The notes under the pieces were generated by a model, which saw nothing but the letters and a program-made list of their open reading frames with translations, ran no database searches and was not told the DNA's origin. The position numbers were made by a program, and so were the translations under genes. A stretch of DNA of 64,000 nt from Artemia franciscana (Eukaryota; Arthropoda; Branchiopoda; Anostraca; Artemiidae): contig NC_088864.1 of the NCBI RefSeq assembly GCF_032884065.1, forward strand, positions 19,547,999-19,611,998, in the 5' to 3' direction. This document shows, in pieces, positions 57,561 to 64,000 of this stretch. Each line of letters opens with the position of its first letter. Position 1 is the first letter of the stretch.

Positions 57561-57767
57561 TGTTTGCAGTTGATTGTAAAGACATTAAGACTACGGAAAC
57601 CAAGCTGGGTGTCTTCCTTGTTGAGAATGACTGGGCTTTCTCCCTGATAGAGAAGCTAGTACCACTCTGAAAAGCCTGCCAAATAAGTCTGTAACTGAAA
57701 AGACTGCTCTTGGAAAACAAAAGCAGCTAACATTGTTCGTCAAGGGCTAGGGCCTTATTTTAATGAG

Positions 57768-58232
57768 ATGCTCTGCGAAAAAGTCGAGTCAACTCAGTTC
57801 ACGGTAATTGTCGATGAGATAACTGATGTAAGTGTGGTGAAACAACATGCTGTTGCCGTCATATTTTGCAACTCAGAACTTGAAATAAAAGTTGACCTGC
57901 TGGACATGATCGAATGTCCTGACTCAAGAGTAAAGACAGTCTTTGAGCTTGTCGAGAAGGCTATCAAAGATAGAAAGATACCATTCGAGAACTGGGTCGG
58001 CTACTGTTCAGATACCTGTAATACCATGCTTAGCTCCGACAAGTCCGTTGTCAGCAGGATCAAGGCACATTATCCCTGGATCACCTGTATAAAGTATAGC
58101 AGCCATATAATACATCTAGTAGCATCTTATGCCTGTAAGAAGCTACTAAAGGGGTTAGAAGATTTATGTCGTACTGTGTTTGCCCATTTCAACATGATTG
58201 CTAAGAGAAGGAGTGACTTTGTTGCCTTCTAA
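57768..58232 (+). pseudogene. hAT transposase, catalytic N-terminal half
   Basis: 154 residues. FTVIVDEITDVSVVKQHAV holds the first catalytic Asp (D-E-x-T-D pattern). NWVGYCSDTCNTMLS holds the second Asp, in the usual position (D-x-x-N/C). TCIKYSSHIIHLVASYA is the conserved C/H-x-x-H-x-x-H-L region, with the first Cys kept. It stops after RRSDFVAF, where relatives continue. Confidence 0.8.
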
Positions 58233-58403
58233 AGATTTATGGACACAGATATCCATCGAATGCTCTCGCCAGGGCAGAGGCGTTGGCTTTCACTTAAATT
58301 GTGAGTTGATAGGATTCTCGAACAGTATAGTCCTTTACAACTCTACTTCCAAGGGCTAGCTCTCAAAGATCCTACTCATGCTAACGATTGAGCTGCACAA
58401 GCG

Positions 58404-59207
58404 TTGGCTAATTCACTTCTGAAAATCCAGTTTGAATTTGAAAGCTATGTTCTGGAATTATCCAATAATTCTAACAAACTCTTAGTGAGCGAGAAGCCGC
58501 TCTCCCATCATATAAAACCAGAAGTGGAGCTGCTGATTCGTAAATTGGCAATGAACTTTATGAAAGCAGACTACGTCAGAGGGACATCTGCGTTAGAGTT
58601 GGACCTTGAAAATGTCAGGGAATACTTTGTTTTGGAAGAAGTATACCTTGGGATGCTCGTTTATGAATCTCAGGAGACGTTGCAGTCAGTCCCAAGAACT
58701 CGCACTGATGACCTTTCTGTTTATTTGGTGTATGATTTAGCCCGTTTTCTTTACGTCGAGGTGATTAAGCAGACCCAGCAAACATTCCAATTTGATGACG
58801 AAATGCTCGTATACACTGATCTGTTAGACTCTATAATGGCCCCCGACTCGGCAGCTCCAATAAAACTATCAACATTTCTTCCCAAATACAAGCTTCCGAT
58901 TTGGAATGCTAAAAACATTCATGACGAATGGCGGGAAATGCTGGTCTCAGACCTCCCCAAAAGTACTGAAACTTTGGACTTCTGGAGAAAGATTTCCGAG
59001 ATCAATACTCCCACTGGAAGTACAAGGCTGGCAAACGTCATGATTGTAATTAATTATTTGCTTTCGCTACCATTCTCAAACACCGTCGTTGAACGTTTCC
59101 CTAGTGTCCTAAAAAACCGCAAAACTGATTCTCGGAATCGTCTCTCATCCATTTCGCTAAAGAATGCAATGCAAACGAAGGTAGGGATTAGCGTTCACTC
59201 CGAATAG
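58404..59207 (+). pseudogene. hAT transposase, C-terminal half with dimerisation domain
   Basis: 267 residues, the longest uninterrupted hAT frame here. ANSLLKIQFEFESYVLEL begins the insertion domain and LPFSNTVVERFPSVLKNRKT, followed by RNRLSSISLKNAM, is the hAT C-terminal dimerisation block. The Glu in TVVERF is the expected third catalytic residue. The first Met is internal to the protein. A Phe expected after ERF reads Pro. Confidence 0.8.
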
Positions 59208-59399
59208 ATTATCCTGGACCGAAAGCTGACGAAAAAAATCATGTCGGTCAAGGCAAACGCGACGGCCGAAGGGTGGCAAACACTAGTTAATATACAAAGT
59301 GAATCTCTTGCTTCTGGAGCTCATGCCGTCGCCGACATGTAGTGGAGACTGATTTCCATTGTATCCCAGTACCCCAAAAAATGCTTGTTTGTCTTTTTA

Positions 59400-59428
59400 T
59401 ACTACTACTGCTACTACTACTACTAATA
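59400..59428 (-). repeat. Trinucleotide 3' tail of the RTE element
   Basis: ACTACTACTGCTACTACTAC on the plus strand, a short imperfect (TAG)n on the element strand, directly after the stop codon region. It fits the tandem-repeat tail typical of RTE elements. Confidence 0.75.
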
Positions 59429-60433
59429 ACTCACTGCTGCACCAAGCCGCCTGAGGCCAAAACAGCTACGCACGCTCCTCCTCCAACCTAATCTATTTAA
59501 TGCCTCCCTCTTTACACCCTCCCAGGAAGTTCCCATTTTCTTTAAATCTTTATTTATGACATTCTCCCAACCCAGACAAGGACGACCTGCTTTCTCTGTA
59601 GCCCCAGACGGTTGCCCAAAAAGGACATTCTTTGGTAATCTGTCATCCTTCATCCGTAGAACGTGGCCTAGCCATCTCAACCTTTTTTTGATTATAGCCC
59701 TAGAAAGCGAGATTGAACCACACTTTTCGTATGACCTACTGATTGAAATACGATCAGTCAGCCGGGTACCCAGAACAATGCGTAGGCAATTTCTCTGGAA
59801 AACATCTAGTAAATTTTCATCTGCTTTTCGGAGTGCCCATGCATCAGAGCCATATTTGACCTCTGTCATCACTGTAGCTTCCAATATTCTAATCTTGGTT
59901 TGTAGACTTATCTTTCTATTCTTCCAAACTTTTTTTAACTGTGAAAAAACAGCCTGAGCCTTATCTATTCTACTTTTAACATCTTCACTGCTCCCACCAT
60001 CTTTACTAATAATAATACCAAGGTAACTGAAGCTTCTAACCTGATCAATCTTTTCGTTACCTAATATCACCTGTTCATCTTCACTTATTCCTAGCCTTAG
60101 TGACTTAGTCTTCTTAACATTAATTTTCAAGCCTATATTAGCACCCTGAACTCGCGAAACCTCCAAAAATTCATTCATTTTGCTCACACTTTCATCTAAT
60201 ATGATTAAATCGTCAGCATAATCTAAGTCCAGGAGCGTTCTTACTCCCCATTTGATTCCATGGTCTCCAATTGCCTTTCCTGTGCTCCTTAAGACGAAGT
60301 CCATCAAAATGATCCATATAAAAGGGGATAGAACACAACCCTGCTTAACTCCTGATTTAATACAAAACCAGTTGCTAACCTCATTTCCTACCTTAACCAC
60401 AGCAGTATTATTCTTGCACATAGCACAAATCAC
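59423..60433 (-). pseudogene. RTE reverse transcriptase, palm to C-terminus
   Basis: 336 residues with an intact catalytic box LDYADDLIIL near residue 73, preceded by IKSGVKQGCVLSPFIWIIL. After the palm come the thumb (INVKKTKSLRLG), FSYLGIIISKDGGSSEDVKS, and the RTE ending RLRWLGHVLRMKDDRLPKNV, AGRPCLGWENVINKDL and LNRLGWRRSV. The only clear defects are the truncated 5' side and the frameshift at its start, so this copy is young. The antisense frame 59556-59957 is a shadow. Confidence 0.9.
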
Positions 60434-60738
60434 TTTAATGTATTTTTCTGTTTACCATATAACGATAAAACCTTTGTTAACGCTCTTCTATCAACAAGAT
60501 CGAAAACTTGCTCATAATCGATAAAACTGAGGGCCAAAGGTGTTTGACAACGAAGGGACTTCTCAATTATTAACCTAAGTGTGAAAACATGGTCGACACA
60601 TCCTCTACCTTTTCTAAAACCGAATTGTTCTTCCCTTAAAACTTTGTCTACAGCATGTCTCAGTCTAAGAAGTATCATATTACTCAGTAATTTACTACCT
60701 ACAGAGACCAGACTAATGCCTCGATAATGTCTTTTTAT
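60430..60738 (-). pseudogene. RTE reverse transcriptase, N-terminal part
   Basis: Contains HYRGISLVSVGSKLL, then LREEQFGFRKGRGCVDHVF and LALSFIDYEQVFDLVDRRAL. Motif A normally reads F-x-D-Y-x-x-A-F-D; here it is FIDYEQVFD, with both Asp kept. The frame is lost at SLYGKQKNTLK (about 60440), and the next segment resumes with VICAMCKNNTAVVK. Confidence 0.85.
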
Positions 60739-60744
60739 ACAGCA

Positions 60745-61490
60745 TTATGTATTATAATTAATTGATATCCGTATCCCTTCTAGTCACTAAGCGTGCATTT
60801 TTTGCAAAATTTAGAGGCTTTCGAAGGAGCTAGCTTCCGAGTTACTGGCCTTCATGAGTTCACGGATCTGGTGGAATCTTTTTTGAGGGCAACATTGAAG
60901 TCCAGAAAGTGTTCCAACAGAACACACTAGTATGCTTGTAAGAACTACTTACCACAGAAATTCTATTTGAACAGGTTTTTGTTATGGATTCTTAGGATTT
61001 TTAACCGAAAATTTTATGGATTTTTCATTTTCAGTCGTCGGAGTTTTACGGATTTCTGGTCTACCAGAACGGAAAACTTGCCATCATGAAGTGGAAACAC
61101 TGAATTTGGTTCAGAAGAAGAGGCCTTTTCTAAAGCTAGATTGGTGGTGACTTATTTTTATTTGGCTAGATAATATTGTGAACCAAACCATAGAAATAGG
61201 CCTAGGTAAATTTGTAGTTTACAACATAATGAAGGTAATGATCATATTAACAGACTGGTCTGATAGCTAGGAAACAAGCTTGCCTTTATAGTCAGAATTG
61301 CATCCTGGATCTAAGTTTAACATGCATTTGCATTGGAAATCAACTTTACCCCTGCCCTATCGGCCTGTATACCAATTCAGGGTATTGCAAAATTTTTAGA
61401 GTTGGGTAAAAGTTCAAACTTGCCTCTGTAGCCAAAATTGCATCCTGAATCCAAATTTACCATTCATTTGCATCAGTAATGAAATTTACT
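60745..61490. other. Unassigned stretch
   Basis: AT-rich sequence with a repeated phrase: CTTGCCT(T/C)TRTAGTC-like text followed by GCATCCTGGATC recurs at about 61279-61318 and 61419-61460, a roughly 140-base diverged direct repeat. No gene seen. Confidence 0.4.
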
Positions 61491-61491
61491 C

Positions 61492-61827
61492 TTGTCCCCC
61501 CTCCTAATGGGCAAAATAGAAGTTAAGAAGCTGATTAACCAGAAATATAGAGCTTGGAAATGGTATATGAAGACAAAAAAACCAGGAGACCCTGTCAATT
61601 TACAAGTCAGCACAGAATCATGTAGGCTAACAGATTCTGTCAAAAAACTGAAATCTGCTTATGAGGGAAAATTAGTTTCTGACATCAGGCTAAACCCAAA
61701 ATCTTTCTGGAGACATGTCTCTGCTAAAAACCCAAATCGTCATACTATTCCTGATCTTGTTGATCATGATGTACTACACTCATCTCCAATAGATAAAGCT
61801 GACCTTCTAAATACACAATTAGGGTAA
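61492..61827 (+). pseudogene. LINE ORF2 linker
   Basis: 111 residues with KLINQKYRAWKWYMKTKKPG and LNPKSFWRHVSAKNPNRHTI. The N-P-K-S-F-W motif marks the entry to the reverse transcriptase. The frame is lost at LLNTQLG, and the next frame continues with GKDFCLYPKI. Confidence 0.7.
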
Positions 61828-61889
61828 AGACTTCTGCCTTTACCCCAAAATCAGGTACCTCTTCACCAGATCCTTCATTGTATGAAGTG

Positions 61890-62660
61890 CTTTTTCCCAT
61901 GCCTAATCTGTCAGTAAGTAAAGTAAGGGTTTGCAATAGCCTTGGGAAGCTAGATGTAAATAAGTCAAATAGACCAGACAGTGTTCATCCATGTCTTCTT
62001 AAGGAGTGTTGAAAAGCTCTCACTTACCCCCTGTGCACACTGCTCCAGTTATCTCTTCAAAATGGGGAACTACCACATGATTGGAAAACATCTTATATAA
62101 CCACTATCCATGAAAAGGGACAAAGAGACTCTGCAAAAACTATACACATCACCTCTGCAGTTGTTAGGTGCTTGAGCAATCTGTTAACAAAGCTCTAATT
62201 GAACATCTAAAGGTCAATAACATCCTCTCTACATCAAATATGGATTCAGATCTTAAGACACTAACCTCATCCAAACATATGAATTTATGACTACACTGCT
62301 TGATAAGGGTTTTCCTGTTGACATGATTCTTCTTGATCTGTCCAAAGCATTTGACAAGGTTTGTCATGAATTCCTTATAGTCAAACTGAAGGCTGCAGAT
62401 TTCAATGAAGGTGTTGTACAGTGGATTATGGGCTTCCTCACTGAAAGATCACAGAGTTTTTGATTCACAAGGAACTCCTCATTTCTCTTCTCTCACAACT
62501 GTATTAAGTGGCATGCCCCAGGGCACTATTCTTGGACCAACACTTTTCAACTTCTATGTCAACAATCTATCCACCCTTCTTTCAAATCTTATTACCCTTT
62601 ATACTGATGACTCAAAACTAGTTAGAAAAGTGGCTACTCCCTCTGACCAGTAATTAATTC
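61890..62660 (+). pseudogene. LINE reverse transcriptase, broken
   Basis: Readable pieces are LDVNKSNRPDSVHPCLLKE (61950-62010), LPHDWKTSYITTIHEKGQR (62070-62125), motif A DMILLDLSKAFDKVCHEFL (62322-62375), GMPQGTILGPTLFNFYVNNL (62510-62570) and LYTDDSKLV (62600-62625). The active site reads YTDD rather than YADD. At least three frame changes are needed to join them. Confidence 0.8.
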
Positions 62661-62999
62661 AAATAGATCTTGACAGTCTGGGAAGATAGGGTAGCATGTG
62701 GCTTCTTGCTTTTAATGTTGACAAATGTTAATCCATTTTGGCAAACACAACAAGCATTGTAAGTATTTCCTTTGAGATAAATTCCTCTCTGCTGTTTCTG
62801 ATCACAGAGATCTTGGGGTCATTGTTGATCACCAATTAAAGTCTGTTTCATATTTTGCAGATAAATCCCTTGGTATCATAAAAAGAACCATCTCCAGCCA
62901 ACACCCAAGAGTTTTTATGTAGTTATATAAAGTGCTTGTACAACCATGTCTGGAGGTTAGAATGTCATTGGCAACCCCTTTTTTCAAAAAAATAAGAAG

Positions 63000-63395
63000 T
63001 TGCTTGAGGATATCCAGTGTTGTGCCACTAAGATGGTTAGCAGTATGAATAAATTTCCATACAAAGAAAAACTACATCATTTGAAGCTGCCAACACTGAC
63101 ATACCAAAGGATAAGGGGTGATATGATTTTAACCAAAAAAATCCTTTCTAAAAAAAACCTTCCCAGTGTCTTTGCACAGCTCTTGCATTCTGGTACTAGA
63201 GGACATTCAATGAAGCTCCCTACAGAGCATTCCACAAGTAGACACAGAAGTCATTCCTTCAGCCAAAGAGCCATCAATCTATGGAATCAACTGTCTGAGG
63301 AAACAGTTTCTGCAACTTCAACCAACATGTTCAAGTCCCACCTTGATAAGGAATGGCTCTGCCAGGAGTTCCTTTTCAATTGGGAAGCTGCATAG
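63000..63395 (+). pseudogene. LINE ORF2 C-terminal domain
   Basis: 131 residues: MLEDIQCCATKMVSSMNKFP, LPTLTYQRIRGDMILTKKIL, RGHSMKLPTEHSTSRHRSHS and FKSHLDKEWLCQEF. Block for block it parallels 1713-2219, confirming family membership. The preceding LGIIKRTIS-like region lies at 62870-62910 in another frame. Confidence 0.8.
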
Positions 63396-63510
63396 TTTTC
63401 CACAAGAGTCTAGATCAACAACCACAATCTACACCAAACAAATTTTTGTTTCATCACTAGAGTATTACAAGGATGGCAAATCCTTATATCACTCCAAGCA
63501 GCAATTTCAG

Positions 63511-64000
63511 GTAAAAATTTAGTTTAGCTACTCTTTGGTATCTTGGAAAGGGGTTAGGTTTAGAAAATGAAATTTTCAGCAATGAATCTAGGGCCAAAAA
63601 CATACTCTGGAAAGGTGCTTCCAAGATTCCATGTTAACCCTCCTCTGATTTCTAAGTCTTAGAAATATGCCTACTTGACATGTCTATACCTATTGAAATT
63701 TTGACCAAATACCATTTTACCTTAATTTTCAGTTAACAGTTCCCTTTTATCTGGTTTTAGTTCCAGAAATGCAACTCCTTTTATCTGATTAGAATTTTAA
63801 GCCATATCAATGATTTTTTTTTTCTAAATATAGGAAATGTATTTGCAGATCTTTGAAACCTCATTAATAAGGATTGAGCAAAGTTATAAGCAGTAATCAG
63901 TTTTCTTGTACTTCATTTGAGAAGAACATCTGTTTTGCAAGGTTTCACTCATGTAACACAAATTGTTTGAAAGATCATCAAAGGCCACTACCCTCTAGAG
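63511..64000. mobile_element. Foldback element, copy D, cut by the window edge
   Basis: Left arm GTAAAAATTTAGTTTAGC through TTAGGTTTAGAAAATGAAAT, interior with CCTATTGAAATTTTGACCAA and GCAAGGTTTCACTC, and the first bases of the right arm (CCCTCTAGAG) at the last position. It begins exactly where the LINE 3' end stops. Confidence 0.7.

Larger units (their letters stand above)
57240..59270 (+). mobile_element. hAT-type DNA transposon remnant
   Basis: The order is a basic N-terminus (KKYARSRSKFQSSWLRM, 57330-57380), a zinc finger GFCIYCKKSF...HAKSAKHQ (57427-57505), then the DDE core in two open frames and the hAT dimerisation domain. Several stops lie before 57768, and one frame change lies between 58232 and 58404. 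No terminal inverted repeats or 8-base target duplication could be fixed. It resembles the ZBED/ZMYM-like group of hAT transposases. Confidence 0.75.
59400..60740 (-). mobile_element. RTE-type LINE, 5'-truncated
   Basis: Starts within the reverse transcriptase at KRHYRGISLVSVGSKLL (60740-60690), runs through a long open frame, and ends just after the stop in a TAG/TAC-rich trinucleotide repeat (59400-59428). RTE elements are known for ending in short tandem repeats rather than poly(A), so this is the true 3' end. The truncation point is near 60740. It is the better-kept relative of the fragment at 38830-39716. Confidence 0.88.
61490..63510 (+). mobile_element. CR1/L2-type LINE, same family as at 1-2348
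   Basis: ORF2 linker (61490-61830, with NPKSFWRHVSAKNP), reverse transcriptase pieces (61890-62660) and C-terminal domain (62880-63395), then a 115-base 3' UTR. The final bases (GGATGGCAAATCCTTATATC to CAATTTCAG at 63510) resemble those at 2310-2348. Frameshifts and stops occur throughout. It is followed without a gap by a foldback copy. Confidence 0.85.

Noticed and set aside
59556-59957. 133-residue plus-strand frame
   Set aside because: Antisense to the RTE reverse transcriptase C-terminus, which has clear family motifs.

Overview
The window is animal nuclear DNA, AT-rich and crowded with transposable elements. It holds one host gene that I can reconstruct, a four-exon calcipressin (RCAN, called sarah or nebula in Drosophila) on the minus strand. 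Its exons lie at 49241-49068, 35621-35448, 31106-30944 and 25836-25676, so 672 coding bases are spread over 23.6 kb. Its acidic N-terminal extension, together with the mix of elements (CR1/L2 and RTE LINEs, Mag-like Gypsy, Penelope-like, Helitron, hAT, PIF/Harbinger, Merlin), suggests an arthropod. A branchiopod crustacean such as Artemia is my guess from general knowledge, not something the sequence proves.

Layout. 1-2990: a 5'-truncated CR1/L2-type LINE and a second reverse transcriptase fragment. 3377-11954: a Helitron cluster. Minus-strand elements at 3436-5297, 5302-5460, 5480-6843 and 6907-8745 meet plus-strand fragments (8746-11954) head to head. The minus-strand units carry helicase tails, a GGGACAC-type minisatellite and unusual T-rich blocks of TTTTTTAG-like units. 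12370-13551: a LINE tail and a copy of a long-inverted-repeat foldback element. 14177-21607: another foldback copy whose interior is one breakpoint of a roughly 3.5 kb direct tandem duplication. 21900-25500: eroded DNA with remnants of a mariner-like and a Merlin-like transposase.

25676-49241: the RCAN gene. Intron 3 (25837-30943) carries an internally deleted LINE and a Penelope-like element, both on the minus strand. Intron 2 (31107-35447) shows nothing I recognise. Intron 1 (35622-49067) carries a diverged repeat pair around a tRNA-like SINE head, an RTE fragment, Helitron pieces split by a complete 5.58 kb Gypsy retrotransposon (40274-45853, 145-bp LTRs, ACTGG target duplication), and a foldback element ending about 60 bases from the exon 1 splice donor.

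49242-64000: the 5' flank of RCAN, then remnants of an L2/I-like LINE (50230-53290), a PIF/Harbinger transposase (54016-54830), a hAT transposase (57240-59270), a 5'-truncated RTE on the minus strand (59400-60740), and a second copy of the first LINE family (61490-63510) that runs straight into a foldback copy cut off by the window edge.

No rRNA gene, CRISPR array or convincing functional tRNA was seen. Apart from RCAN, every coding stretch belongs to, or resembles, a mobile element, and nearly all carry frameshifts, stops or deletions. Element family names rest on recognised protein motifs, not on a database search.
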